The notes under the pieces: model-generated
What the model saw: only the letters and a program-made list of their open reading frames with translations
Database searches by the model: none
What the model was told of the DNA's origin: nothing
Made by a program: the position numbers and the translations under genes
Shown here: piece after piece, positions 13,720 through 21,484 of the stretch
How the letters are laid out: the number at the start of each line of letters is the position of its first letter
Numbering within the stretch: position 1 is the first letter of the stretch
Assembly (NCBI GenBank): GCA_934718065.1
Contig: CAKUZR010000015.1
Span: 1-48,365, forward strand
Direction: 5' to 3'
DNA length: 48,365 bases
Source: an uncultured Treponema sp.
GTDB lineage: Bacteria > Spirochaetota > Spirochaetia > Treponematales > Treponemataceae

Positions 13720-15591
13720 TTAAACGCCGAGCCTGTTTATTACAGTATCGATAAGACTGTCCCAGACCGTTACAAATTTTGCGGCGGCATTGTATCCGTG
13801 CTGGAATTTTATTATGTCCGAAAGCTCCTCATCAATGTTCACGCCGCTTATGCTGTCGCGCATTGACCGAAGGTCGTTCATAACCGCCATGTGGCTGTTC
13901 AGATTGTTTTCCGCCTGCTCGCCTTTCAAGCCAACATTTGTGACAGAATCCGCAAAATAATCGTCCAAAGTGCGCTCATGCCCAATCATGACTTTTGTGT
14001 TTCTGATTGAAGCAATCTCAACCGCCGCCCTGCCGTCTCCTGCGTTCACATTGCCTGAATCATCACGGAAAGCGGCCGCAACGCTCTTCACGTCATTTTT
14101 TATCACATTATTAACTTCAATATATCCAGCCGGATTCAAAACAGGACTAACCGCAAACTGCGCGCCGGCAAGAGAATTCACCGCATCCGCGCGCGCGTAG
14201 TCATAAGCGCCGGCTTCCCCGCTAGCAGAAAGAATTCCTGAATAACCTGTAAGAAAGAAACCAGAATCCTCAACATGGCGGATAACAAAATCCGGATTTT
14301 CCATATTCTGGGCGGTTGTTCCCTTTAAAACAAGATTGCTGTTCCGGTCAAGATACGCCTTCACCTCGCCGTTTGAATCATTTATGCGGTTTATAACAGT
14401 TTCAACCGTGTCCGTAGGATGATAAGCAACCTGCACATTTCCAGACGGTCCGCTGAAAGTCATAACGCCTTCAAAACCAATCTGCTCCTGCGGGTTAAGC
14501 CTTGTAGTTCCAGTAAAGCGGAAAATATAGCTGTGGTCAAAAGTTCCGTCGCCGTCGCGGTCAAAATTGCCGTTCACATTTTCAACAAACGAATGCTGCG
14601 TAAAAAAATCAAGACCTGTAACATTGTTCGCGCCGTAGGCATTGCGGTGGATATCATTCACAAGATCAGAAAAATTCATCGTCATTGTGTTCAAAGACTG
14701 AATCTCGTTGCGGACATCAACATCGCGGAGCTCAACCAGCGCGCCCAAAGTTCCTCCCGAAACAAACGCATCTTCCTGCGTGTCAGCCCAGACCAGCTTG
14801 TCATAGCCGTTGTTGTCAGTGAGCGAGACAAGCTCAAAATTGCGCGCAACGCCGCCCTGCACAAGAACCCGGCCGTCAAGGTGAACCATAAATTCATCAG
14901 AATCCCGCTGGTCAGTCGTAATATTCGCCAGCTTGGAAAGCTTGTCAACAAGCAAATCCCTGCGGTCAAGCAAGTCGTTAGGATTGTCGCCCATTCCGCG
15001 CGAACGCACAATCTCCGAATTCAAAGCCGCAATCTGGTTCGCATAGGAATTCACCTGCTTCACAGTCGCCTCGATATCGGAATTAATCAGCGAACCGACT
15101 CCCATAAGATTTTCCAATTTAGACTTTATTGAATCCGCAAGAGACTCACCGCGCGAAACAACAGCCTGTCTTGCAGCGTGGCTTTCCGGATTCACAGAAA
15201 GTTCCTGCCAGCTTTCCCAGAATTTATCCATATTTGAGCGAACGCTGACTTCATCCGGCTCATTGTAAATCTGCTCAATCATCGTGTAATACTTGCTTCT
15301 TGTGTCCCAGTAAGACTCCTGGTTCTGCTGAGCCGTAATCCGCTGGTCAAGCATTTCATCGCGAACCCGGTTAATGCTCTGGACATCAATTCCCTGCCCA
15401 ATCATTCCGGCACGTTCTGCGCGCTCAAGGTCAGGCTTGTAAAGAGGATCAAATTCCTTCATCTGCACGCGCTGGCGCGAATAACCTTCAGTATTTGCGT
15501 TTGAAATATTATGACCGGCAGTGCTGATCGCATCCGTATGCGCCATAATGCTGCGCTTTCCCAATTCAATTCCAGAAAATGTAGATCCCAT
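13720..15591 (-). CDS. flgK: FlgK, hook-filament junction protein (HAP1)
   Basis: The 623-residue protein starts MGSTFSGIELGKRSIMAHTD and carries the rod/hook N-terminal signature ISTAGHNISNANTEGYSRQ at about residues 23-41. Later regions include the flagellin-like helix DKFWESWQELSVNPES, and the C-terminus SGVNIDEELSDIIKFQ plus YNAAAKFVTVWDSLIDTVINRLGV, which matches the FlgK C-terminal domain. FlgK joins the hook to FlgL. It is followed by flgL and preceded by flgN within 42 nt, the same gene order known in other treponemes. Confidence 0.96.
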   Translation of the reverse strand: MGSTFSGIELGKRSIMAHTDAISTAGHNISNANTEGYSRQRVQMKEFDPLYKPDLERAERAGMIGQGIDVQSINRVRDEMLDQRITAQQNQESYWDTRSKYYTMIEQIYNEPDEVSVRSNMDKFWESWQELSVNPESHAARQAVVSRGESLADSIKSKLENLMGVGSLINSDIEATVKQVNSYANQIAALNSEIVRSRGMGDNPNDLLDRRDLLVDKLSKLANITTDQRDSDEFMVHLDGRVLVQGGVARNFELVSLTDNNGYDKLVWADTQEDAFVSGGTLGALVELRDVDVRNEIQSLNTMTMNFSDLVNDIHRNAYGANNVTGLDFFTQHSFVENVNGNFDRDGDGTFDHSYIFRFTGTTRLNPQEQIGFEGVMTFSGPSGNVQVAYHPTDTVETVINRINDSNGEVKAYLDRNSNLVLKGTTAQNMENPDFVIRHVEDSGFFLTGYSGILSASGEAGAYDYARADAVNSLAGAQFAVSPVLNPAGYIEVNNVIKNDVKSVAAAFRDDSGNVNAGDGRAAVEIASIRNTKVMIGHERTLDDYFADSVTNVGLKGEQAENNLNSHMAVMNDLRSMRDSISGVNIDEELSDIIKFQHGYNAAAKFVTVWDSLIDTVINRLGV

Positions 15592-15633
15592 AATTCGCCT
15601 CTGTACCTTTCGACTTTCGATTGAAACTAAAAA

Positions 15634-16074
15634 CTAGAACAACGTGTTCACAACAACGCTGTCCGGCTGCTTCTGAACAAAACCGCCGCCTTTTCCGTAA
15701 AGCCTGTTCCTGCTCTGCGGAAGCGCCGTGTCAATAATTTTCTGCACAAAATTCCGCGTGATATTTATAAAATCCCCAAGAGCCTTGTTTTCAGCCCGGC
15801 AGCGCACAAGTTTTCCGCGGACCTTGGCAAGAAGCTCAGCGTTTTCAGCCTCAAAATCCGCGATTTCCGCAGACTTCGCCGCCTCTTCCCTGGCCGCGTC
15901 AAGACGGTTGAACTTATCCATCTCAAGATTAATATCCGAGACAACCTTCATCAAATCCGTCCAGCTTTTTGCATTCACCGCCGCCCTAAGCTCAGACTGC
16001 GACGAAATCACATCAGAAAGCACAGCGTCTTCCTGCAGCAAAATATCTCTGTAAGAATTTTTTGAGTCAGCCAT
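15634..16074 (-). CDS. flgN: FlgN-like chaperone for FlgK/FlgL
   Basis: The 146-residue all-helical protein begins MADSKNSYRDILLQEDAVLSD and has long amphipathic heptads (SELRAAVNAKSWTDLMKVV, ENAELLAKVRGKLVRCRAENK), as expected of FlgN. FlgN chaperones deliver the hook-associated proteins FlgK and FlgL to the export gate. The start at 16074 was chosen because GGAGG lies correctly before it; an ATG four codons upstream has no ribosome site. Sequence conservation in this family is low, so the call rests on size, helix content and its place as first gene before flgK-flgL. Confidence 0.8.
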   Translation of the reverse strand: MADSKNSYRDILLQEDAVLSDVISSQSELRAAVNAKSWTDLMKVVSDINLEMDKFNRLDAAREEAAKSAEIADFEAENAELLAKVRGKLVRCRAENKALGDFINITRNFVQKIIDTALPQSRNRLYGKGGGFVQKQPDSVVVNTLF

Positions 16075-16111
16075 AAGTTCCTCCATCTAAAAAACTTTTT
16101 TTCTCATTTCA

Positions 16112-16138
16112 TTATCGGAATTAAAAAAAGCGACTTTA
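16112..16138 (-). promoter_or_regulatory. Sigma-28 promoter of flgN-flgK-flgL-fliW-csrA
   Basis: On the - strand TAAAGTCG (16138-16131) and CCGATAA (16118-16112) are spaced exactly as in the sigma-28 consensus (16 nt between TAAA and CCGATAA). Start is predicted near 16105, about 30 nt before flgN. Confidence 0.82.
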
Positions 16139-16160
16139 TGAAAAACTAAAAATTTCATCA

Positions 16161-16316
16161 TTTTTTTTATTCTGGGGTTTCCTTCAATTCGCAGCCGGCT
16201 CCGCCGGCCGCTCATTTCAGGCCGCTACGTTCCGGGTTCCGCTCGCCGCTCATTGCTCCATTTCATTCCGCAACGCGCCAAAGGCGCGCCCTGCACATCG
16301 CTAACCCGTCCGCCGC
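16161..16316. repeat. GC-rich palindromic intergenic block
   Basis: This sits in the 317-nt non-coding gap between flgN and the methyltransferase gene. It is markedly GC-richer than its surroundings and contains short palindromes with small loops: GCCGGCTCCGCCGGC and GCGCGCC-type arms around 16275-16290. It shares the lead-in TTTATTCTGGG and the CCGCAACGCGC module with the repeat at 38257-38443, so it looks like a diverged member of that REP-like family. Confidence 0.5.
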
Positions 16317-16391
16317 AAATTATTCCTCCACGAATTGCAAAATATCTTTTTTTTTACTACGATAATTCAAAAACAAAACAGGATTTTTTCC

Positions 16392-16973
16392 ATGGACGAA
16401 ATTTCAGACATAAAATCTTTCGCAAAAAAAGCATATCTTCCAATAATCCAGGACGGCGGATTAAAATTCATGTGCGAATACATAAAAAATCACAACGTAA
16501 AAAATATTCTTGAAATCGGAACAGCAATCGCGTATTCAGCAATAAATTTCGCAAAGGCAAAGGAAGATGTCCATGTCACAACAATTGAATACGACCTGGA
16601 CCGGCACATCCAGGCAAAGCAGAATGTAAGCGACTGCGGGCTTTCTGAAAAAATAACGCTCGTCTACGGCGACGCGCTGGAATGGGAAACAGAACAGAAA
16701 TTCGACCTGATTTTTATTGACGCGGCAAAAGCCCAGTACATCCGCTTTTTTGAAAAATTCAAGGAAAACCTTGCGGAAAACGGCGTAATCATGACAGACA
16801 ACCTTAAATTCCACGGAATGGTAGACGATTTAACGCTTACGCACAACTACAGCACAAAAAAACTGGTGAAAAAAATAATAAAATACATTGATTTTTTAAA
16901 GGCAAACACAGAATTCCACACCGACTTCTACGACGACGGCGATGGAATTTCTGTAAGCTTCAGAAACCGCTGA
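16392..16973 (+). CDS. SAM-dependent O-methyltransferase, TrmR-like
   Basis: The 193-residue class I methyltransferase of the COMT-like family has motif I LEIGTAIAYSA at residues 40-50, a DLIFIDAAKAQY motif near 105-116, and MTDNLKFHGMV after it. These match the group containing Bacillus TrmR (YrrM), which methylates 5-hydroxyuridine at tRNA position 34 to mo5U. Catechol-type O-methyltransferases share the fold, so the substrate is not certain. The ATG at 16392 was chosen because MDEISDIK opens the conserved region; no strong ribosome site precedes it. It converges on the next gene with a 2-nt gap. Confidence 0.8.
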   Translation: MDEISDIKSFAKKAYLPIIQDGGLKFMCEYIKNHNVKNILEIGTAIAYSAINFAKAKEDVHVTTIEYDLDRHIQAKQNVSDCGLSEKITLVYGDALEWETEQKFDLIFIDAAKAQYIRFFEKFKENLAENGVIMTDNLKFHGMVDDLTLTHNYSTKKLVKKIIKYIDFLKANTEFHTDFYDDGDGISVSFRNR

Positions 16974-16975
16974 AA

Positions 16976-17212
16976 TTATTTCCGGATTTCAATTCCGTCA
17001 AGATTTCCATTGTACGGCGTTCCTTTCAATGAAAAAATAAGCTCGCCGGCTTCGTTCTCAATGATTTCAAGCTTTGTGTGAATCCAGTTTCCGTCAACCT
17101 TGACTTCAAATTCATCGCCAAAACCAAGAAAATCAACGAATTTCATATTTTCTTCATCTACAATGCAGAATTTTGCCTCTGACTCGCTAAATTTTATTGT
17201 TCCCTGAACCAT
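16976..17212 (-). CDS. Small beta-barrel-like protein, possibly DUF5348
   Basis: The 78-residue acidic protein has alternating beta strands: VQGTIKFSESEAKFCIVDE, LGFGDEFEVKVDGNWIHTKLEI, LIFSLKGTPYNGNLDGIEIRK. The GDEF-V--DG-W-xT pattern and the closing L-G-x-x-(I/V)R fit my memory of the DUF5348 family, small SH3-like domains of unknown role. There is no signal or membrane segment. It lies 29 nt after the kinase gene on the same strand and may be cotranscribed with it. Function unknown. Confidence 0.6.
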   Translation of the reverse strand: MVQGTIKFSESEAKFCIVDEENMKFVDFLGFGDEFEVKVDGNWIHTKLEIIENEAGELIFSLKGTPYNGNLDGIEIRK

Positions 17213-17241
17213 TTTTGCTCCACTTTATTGTGCAAAAGTTT

Positions 17242-17841
17242 TTATTTTCCGGCGCGCTTCACATAATCGCAAAGCATGTCAACAGTGCCGTCAATTCCAA
17301 GCCGTGAAGAATTTACGCTTAAATCATAAGTTCTTGCGTCGCCCCAGCGCTGCCTGCAGAAATGATCATGGTACGCGATTCTATTCTTGTCGTGGCGCAA
17401 AATTGTCTTTTCAGCCAGCTTTTTGTCCATGCTGCGCTTTTCAACAACGCGCTTCACTTTTTCATCCCAGTCGGCGCTTACAAAGATTTTCAGAACACAG
17501 ACACCTGGCATTTCGTCAAAAAGCTCGTCCGAGCAGCGTCCAATCACAACAAACGAATCGCCGTCCGCCGCCTTTGACTTTAAAAGCGCGAACTGAAGCT
17601 CCGCAATGCTTTCAGCCGGGCTGTTTGTATAGCCGCGAACGCTTCTGCTCAAAAAGAAATGCCGCGGCTTTTCATCATACGCGGAAAGCTCCGAAACATC
17701 CGAGCCGCTGTTTTTCGCAACTTCGTCCAGAAGATTTCTATCATAAAACGGAAGATCCAGTTTTTCAGCCAGTTTTCTTCCTATTTCGTGTCCGCCGCTG
17801 CCATACTCGCGGCTTATTGAAATAATAATCTGTTTTTCCAT
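17242..17841 (-). CDS. Cytidylate kinase-like protein
   Basis: The 199-residue P-loop kinase-like protein begins MEKQIIISISREYGSGGHEI, the SREYGSGG form of the phosphate-binding loop typical of the cytidylate kinase-like (Cytidylate_kin2) family. It also contains LPFYDRNLLDEVAKNSG, VVIGRCSDELF, and the HDKNR-IAYHDHF lid-type segment. These proteins resemble CMP kinases but often coexist with a true cmk and their substrate is generally unverified. GGGGTA lies before the ATG. The gene directly follows the transporter's 3' region in the convergent direction, with no shared operon there. Confidence 0.82.
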   Translation of the reverse strand: MEKQIIISISREYGSGGHEIGRKLAEKLDLPFYDRNLLDEVAKNSGSDVSELSAYDEKPRHFFLSRSVRGYTNSPAESIAELQFALLKSKAADGDSFVVIGRCSDELFDEMPGVCVLKIFVSADWDEKVKRVVEKRSMDKKLAEKTILRHDKNRIAYHDHFCRQRWGDARTYDLSVNSSRLGIDGTVDMLCDYVKRAGK

Positions 17842-17951
17842 ATAAGTACCCCTCGAATGAAATCAGATACTCTCAATTTTAAATCAACCATAATTCTATA
17901 TAAAAAATGTATTACGCAATTCAAAATCAAGACAGATACATTATAACACCA

Positions 17952-19334
17952 TTAAAGGTATCTGACAAAAACAAAAATCGTACTTATAACCAGGACTGCT
18001 ACTGTCACCGGGGCAGAAAGCTTGCAGTATTTTCCCCAGCCAACCGGATGACCTGCTTTCGCCGCGACAGAAGTTCCAACAACGTTTGCGGAAGCCCCGA
18101 TTGGTGTGGCCGAGCCTCCTATATCAGTGCCGATTGCAAGCGACCACGCCATTGTCGGCAGGAAATTCGCTCCGGTAACCGCAGCCAAATTCTGGATAAC
18201 CGGAACAACCGTCGCCGCAAAAGGAATATTGTCAATAAACGCAGATGCAACAGCAGAAACCCAGATAATAATCGCAACCATGCAGTACAGATTTCCGCCT
18301 GAAACTTTTTCAATAAAATTCGCAATCAGCTCAAGAATATGAGTCTGCTCCAGTCCGCCAACAACAATGAAAAGCCCCACAAAGAAAAGAAGCGTCTGGT
18401 AGTCAACGCGGCTCAGAATTTCCTTTATGTGTTTTGCAGAAGCAATCAGCGTAACAAGACCGATTCCAACACCGATTGTTGCAACCGAAAGATGCGTGCT
18501 CGAATGTGTAACCAGAAGCACAACCGCCACAAGGAAAATTCCGCAGCTTACTCCAAATCCAGCCTTGTCTGTAATCGCTGACTCAGGCGAAGGAAACGAA
18601 GAAATATCAACGCCTTCCGCAGCCACAGAATACTGTTTTCTGCACATAAAATAAAAATACAGAACCGTGAACACAAGGCACAAAAGCGCAACCGCTCCGG
18701 TGTTCATAAGAAAATCCGCGAACGAATATCCAAGCGAAGTGCCGATTATGATGTTCGGCGGATCACCGCACATTGTTGCAGAACCGCCAAGATTCGCGCA
18801 GAAAACCTCGGCAAGAATCATTGAAACCGGATTGAATTTTAAAAGCCGGGAAAGCTCAACAGAAACTGCCGCCAGAAACAAAATCACCGTAATCGAGTCA
18901 ATGAACATCGCAAGGCCGAACGACATAAGCATGAAAGCCACAAAAATCGAGGTGACTTTATAATGTACAGCCTTCGCCAGGCGCATGCAGAGCCACCTGA
19001 AAAACCCCACGCGGGCCATTCCTTCAACCATGACCATCATTCCGGCAATGAACAGAATTGTAGCCCAGTTTATGCCTTTCGACTCGGACTCGCCAACACT
19101 GTACCAGAAACCGGGCGTAAAAATTCCGCTTATGTTCAAAGTTTCCTTCACTGCGGCAAGAGGCTTGTAAGTCCCGCCGAAAAAATGATTGTCAACAGAC
19201 ATTCCAAGCCCGAAAACCAGAAGCAACGTCAGCGCGCCGCAAACCAAAGTAACATACTGCCTAGGAAACCAGTCAGCAATAATCAACAGAAACATCACAA
19301 GAAAAATTGCAACAACAATTATTTGCGCCACCAT
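17952..19334 (-). CDS. Ion transporter of the SLC13/ArsB/NhaD superfamily
   Basis: The 460-residue protein has about 11-12 hydrophobic segments and the two inverted-repeat signature regions of the superfamily. The first is NLGGSATMCGDPPNIIIG around residues 184-201 and the second GGSATPIGASANVVG near 415-430. Members carry Na+/H+, arsenite, citrate or other dicarboxylates, and the substrate here cannot be read from sequence; the N-P-P-N-I-I hairpin is typical of the NhaD/ArsB branch. It starts at an ATG preceded by AGGGG and appears monocistronic. Confidence 0.85.
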   Translation of the reverse strand: MVAQIIVVAIFLVMFLLIIADWFPRQYVTLVCGALTLLLVFGLGMSVDNHFFGGTYKPLAAVKETLNISGIFTPGFWYSVGESESKGINWATILFIAGMMVMVEGMARVGFFRWLCMRLAKAVHYKVTSIFVAFMLMSFGLAMFIDSITVILFLAAVSVELSRLLKFNPVSMILAEVFCANLGGSATMCGDPPNIIIGTSLGYSFADFLMNTGAVALLCLVFTVLYFYFMCRKQYSVAAEGVDISSFPSPESAITDKAGFGVSCGIFLVAVVLLVTHSSTHLSVATIGVGIGLVTLIASAKHIKEILSRVDYQTLLFFVGLFIVVGGLEQTHILELIANFIEKVSGGNLYCMVAIIIWVSAVASAFIDNIPFAATVVPVIQNLAAVTGANFLPTMAWSLAIGTDIGGSATPIGASANVVGTSVAAKAGHPVGWGKYCKLSAPVTVAVLVISTIFVFVRYL

Positions 19335-19468
19335 AAAAAGCCCCTGAACAATTATTAGTTGCAGTTATTTTATTATTTTAGCAGAAGCGATTCAATACCA
19401 TTAAAACAAGCGTTTTTCAAAATCAGCGAAAAATCCAGCGGACTTTCAACCGGCGCAAGCATTTTCTT

Positions 19469-20053
19469 CTATTTCCTGGTCCATTTTTTTCCGTCGAATT
19501 CAAAAATCACCGCCTGGCAATTTTTCAAAAGCCCTTTTCCCCAGAAATTCGCCTTTGAATTTCCCTCCAGATAGCAGATAATCGCGCTGTCCAGCGCGCC
19601 GTGAGCAACAACCATCAGCCTTTCAGCAGTTCCAAACTGCGGCTCCACAACTTTCTGGACAAAATCCTTTGTGCGCGCCATAACCTGCTCAAAAGTCTCG
19701 CCGCGCGGAGGCGGAACGTAGTTTTCCGTGTCGTTGAAAAACGCGCTGTACGGATTTTCAGGATCATTCCACGTCCGCCAGGAGTCTCCCTCGCCTTCAC
19801 CAAAACTTATCTCAACAAGCCGGTCATCACGGATTATTGGAATATTTCTGTGCCCGCGGATAAGACAAGCGGTTTCATAAGCCCTTATCAGCGGAGAAGA
19901 ATAAATTTTGTCAAACTCAACGTTTTCAAGAGCCCGGCCCAAATTTCCAGCCGCCTCCCTGCCGTTTTCATTCAGCTCAATATCCGTCCGCCCCTGAAGT
20001 TTTCCTTCCTTGTTCCAGACAGTCTGCCCGTGCCGCACCAAATAAAGTTCCAA
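19469..20053 (-). CDS. Histidine phosphatase family protein
   Basis: The 194-residue protein has the catalytic RHG motif LVRHGQTVWN at residues 5-14, followed by LQGRTDIELNENGREAAGNLG, SSPLIRAYETACLI, and the second catalytic region VVAHGALDSAII. These define the phosphoglycerate mutase-like phosphatases, which use a phosphohistidine intermediate. Candidates range from broad-specificity phosphatase to alpha-ribazole phosphatase; nothing here selects one. It begins 2 nt after the nitroreductase stop, so the pair forms an operon. The C-terminal ~10 residues are basic. Confidence 0.88.
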   Translation of the reverse strand: MELYLVRHGQTVWNKEGKLQGRTDIELNENGREAAGNLGRALENVEFDKIYSSPLIRAYETACLIRGHRNIPIIRDDRLVEISFGEGEGDSWRTWNDPENPYSAFFNDTENYVPPPRGETFEQVMARTKDFVQKVVEPQFGTAERLMVVAHGALDSAIICYLEGNSKANFWGKGLLKNCQAVIFEFDGKKWTRK

Positions 20054-20054
20054 T

Positions 20055-20579
20055 TTAAAGTTCCTTCACTGTTTCAGAAAGATTTTTTCTAAGAAAATGC
20101 CTTTCGCTTGGCGCGCTGTCCTCCGCCTCGTAGCCAATATCCAGAAGGCAGACAACATGAAGATTTGAAGGCAGCCCAAAAGCGTCAATTATTTTCCTGG
20201 AGTCAAAACCTCTTGCCCAGAGCGTTCCAAGCCCAAGCTCAGTCGCCTGGAACATCATCGAGGAAACAACAATCGCCGCGTCAACTTCGCCGCCGTCATA
20301 ATTTTTATAAACAGTGTCAGCAGAATTTTTATAGCTCTCGCCTTCATCATAGCAGACAAGAAGAACAACCGGAGCATTGTAGCTCATCGGAGTCGCCGCA
20401 CGGATTTTTTCAACCGCCTCCGCGGATTTCAGCACAAAAATTCTCTGCGCCTGGCAGTTTTTCGCCGTCGGAGCAATCCGCCCAGCCTCAAGAATTTTCA
20501 AAAGTTTTTCATCCTCAACCTTTCGCGCTGAAAATTTTCTAACCGAATACCGTTTTTTGCAAATCTCAAGAAATTCCAT
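20055..20579 (-). CDS. Nitroreductase family flavoprotein
   Basis: The 174-residue FMN-binding protein begins MEFLEICKKRYSVRKFSARK, with the RYSVRKF phosphate-binding segment, then APTAKNCQAQRIFVL, MMFQATELGLGTLWARGFD and SERHFLRKNLSETVK. Nitroreductases of this group reduce nitroaromatics, quinones or flavins with NAD(P)H as a dimer. ATG 20579 was chosen because an AAGGA site precedes it and the family N-terminus starts there. The open frame continues 46 codons upstream, but that part is translated dispersed repeat and is not conserved. It is followed by the phosphatase gene. Confidence 0.9.
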   Translation of the reverse strand: MEFLEICKKRYSVRKFSARKVEDEKLLKILEAGRIAPTAKNCQAQRIFVLKSAEAVEKIRAATPMSYNAPVVLLVCYDEGESYKNSADTVYKNYDGGEVDAAIVVSSMMFQATELGLGTLWARGFDSRKIIDAFGLPSNLHVVCLLDIGYEAEDSAPSERHFLRKNLSETVKEL

Positions 20580-20598
20580 AAAAAATCCTTCTATAAAA

Positions 20599-20774
20599 TC
20601 GGGTTTTAAATTTTTATATTTTGGGTGGCTTTTGGCCGGTTCGGCAGGCTCACCAGCCAAAACCAGGCTTTCCAGGTTTCCGGCCTCCGCCTCCATTATT
20701 CCGCTTGCGCTCCACAACTGGCTTCGCCAGACCTTCCAATCCTTGCCACGTCAGAAACTCAAAACCGAATCCGC
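20599..20774. repeat. REP-like intergenic repeat, family A, copy 2
   Basis: This copy shares with 38257-38443 the core AATTTTTATATT-T-GGGTGGCTTTTGGC, GGTTCGGCA-GCTCACCAGCC, AAAACCAGGCTTT-CAGG and TCCGCCTCCATT, then diverges, then rejoins at CAATCCTTGCCAC and GAATCCGC. TTTTGGC and GCCAAAA form an inverted repeat inside it. The variable middle carries the mini-palindrome CTGGCTTCGCCAG. It lies directly upstream of the nitroreductase gene. Confidence 0.85.
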
Positions 20775-20842
20775 TATAAAAATATTCTATTGATTCCATA
20801 AATAAATTCAAGCAAATAAAACAAGAAGCCCAAATGCCGAAT

Positions 20843-21030
20843 TTTTTTGCAAATTCTGAAAGAACGCTTTCGGCATATTTCCAGTTTGCTCAGATGGATT
20901 TGGCTCGCGCTGCGCTTGTATTAATCCGGGTGCTCCGCACTTTAATTGATTCAATCGCCAAAAATCTTCACAAACTGAAAATCTGCCTGCGCTTTTATTC
21001 TTTTCACAAAAAACTCGACATTCGGGCTAA
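20843..21030 (+). repeat. 188-nt dispersed repeat, family B, copy 1
   Basis: This block is nearly identical (roughly 85-90 % by eye) to the reverse complement of 48035-48222, and the same length. It starts TTTTTTGCAAATTCTG and ends GACATTCGGGCTAA. It includes the small hairpin GTGCTCCGCAC; the other copy has GTGCGCTGCAC, preserving the stem. No transposase or clear terminal inverted repeats are visible. Together with the preceding repeat it fills a 525-nt non-coding gap (20580-21104). Confidence 0.85.
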
Positions 21031-21049
21031 GAAAAATACATTCATTCAC

Positions 21050-21076
21050 TTGACATTTTTTTGCAAATTGTATAAA
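21050..21076 (+). promoter_or_regulatory. Sigma-70 promoter of the tRNA-Leu-Gly-Gly cluster
   Basis: TTGACA (21050-21055) and TATAAA (21071-21076) with a short 15-nt spacer lie about 28 nt before tRNA-Leu. The -35 is perfect; the spacing is suboptimal. Confidence 0.6.
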
Positions 21077-21104
21077 GTTCTAAACATCGTCGAAAACAAA
21101 TCTA

Positions 21105-21184
21105 GCGAAAGTGGTGAAATTGGCAGACACGCTAGACTTAGGATCTAGTGCTTCGGCGTGAGGGTTCAAGTCCCTCCTTTCGCA
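21105..21184 (+). tRNA. tRNA-Leu (TAG)
   Basis: Acceptor GCGAAAG pairs with CTTTCGC, anticodon loop CTTAGGA gives TAG, there is a class II variable arm (TGCTTCGGCG), and the T-loop is GGTTCAAGTCC. CCA is not encoded. Confidence 0.95.
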
Positions 21185-21198
21185 CGATTCTTTCTTTT

Positions 21199-21270
21199 GC
21201 GGAAATAGCTCAGTGGTAGAGCGCCACCTTGCCAAGGTGGATGTCGCGGGTCCGACTCCCGTTTTCCGCT
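21199..21270 (+). tRNA. tRNA-Gly (GCC), copy 1
   Basis: Acceptor GCGGAAA pairs with TTTCCGC, D-arm AGCTCAGTGGTAGAGC, anticodon loop TTGCCAA gives GCC, T-arm GCGGG/CCCGT with loop TCCGACT. CCA is not encoded. It is identical to the copy at 21306-21377. Confidence 0.95.
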
Positions 21271-21305
21271 CTAAAAAATTAAATGGCCGGAAAAGCGCCA
21301 GATTT

Positions 21306-21377
21306 GCGGAAATAGCTCAGTGGTAGAGCGCCACCTTGCCAAGGTGGATGTCGCGGGTCCGACTCCCGTTTTCCGCT
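21306..21377 (+). tRNA. tRNA-Gly (GCC), copy 2
   Basis: All 72 bases are identical to copy 1, and a few bases either side are also shared (TTTGC before, TCTAAA after), which indicates a recent tandem duplication of the gene. It is followed by the terminator at 21387. Confidence 0.95.
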
Positions 21378-21386
21378 CTAAATTTA

Positions 21387-21418
21387 AAAGCGATTCAGGG
21401 CAGCTGAATCGCTTTTTT
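21387..21418 (+). terminator. Rho-independent terminator of the tRNA cluster
   Basis: AGCGATTCAG (21389-21398) pairs with CTGAATCGCT (21404-21413) across a 5-nt loop, extended by A-T pairs and followed by six T's. Confidence 0.9.
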
Positions 21419-21484
21419 GTTATATTGAGCCGCTTTCAAAAATCAACTTGGAAAGCAGTTTATTTCAATTTTAAGGAGCAAAAA

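Noticed and set aside
14419..15132. Open frame of 237 codons on + opposite flgK
   Set aside because: It lies wholly antisense to a well-supported flgK. It has the low-complexity, basic composition of a mirrored coding frame, and no ribosome site.
20580..20717. N-terminal extension of the nitroreductase frame
   Set aside because: It is translated dispersed repeat; the conserved family start and an AAGGA site are at 20579.
20834..21148. Open frame encoding FFANSERTLSAYFQFA, also seen at 48028-48276
   Set aside because: The peptide recurs only because the DNA repeat of family B recurs. The frame runs into tRNA-Leu, and the other copy carries frame-changing differences.
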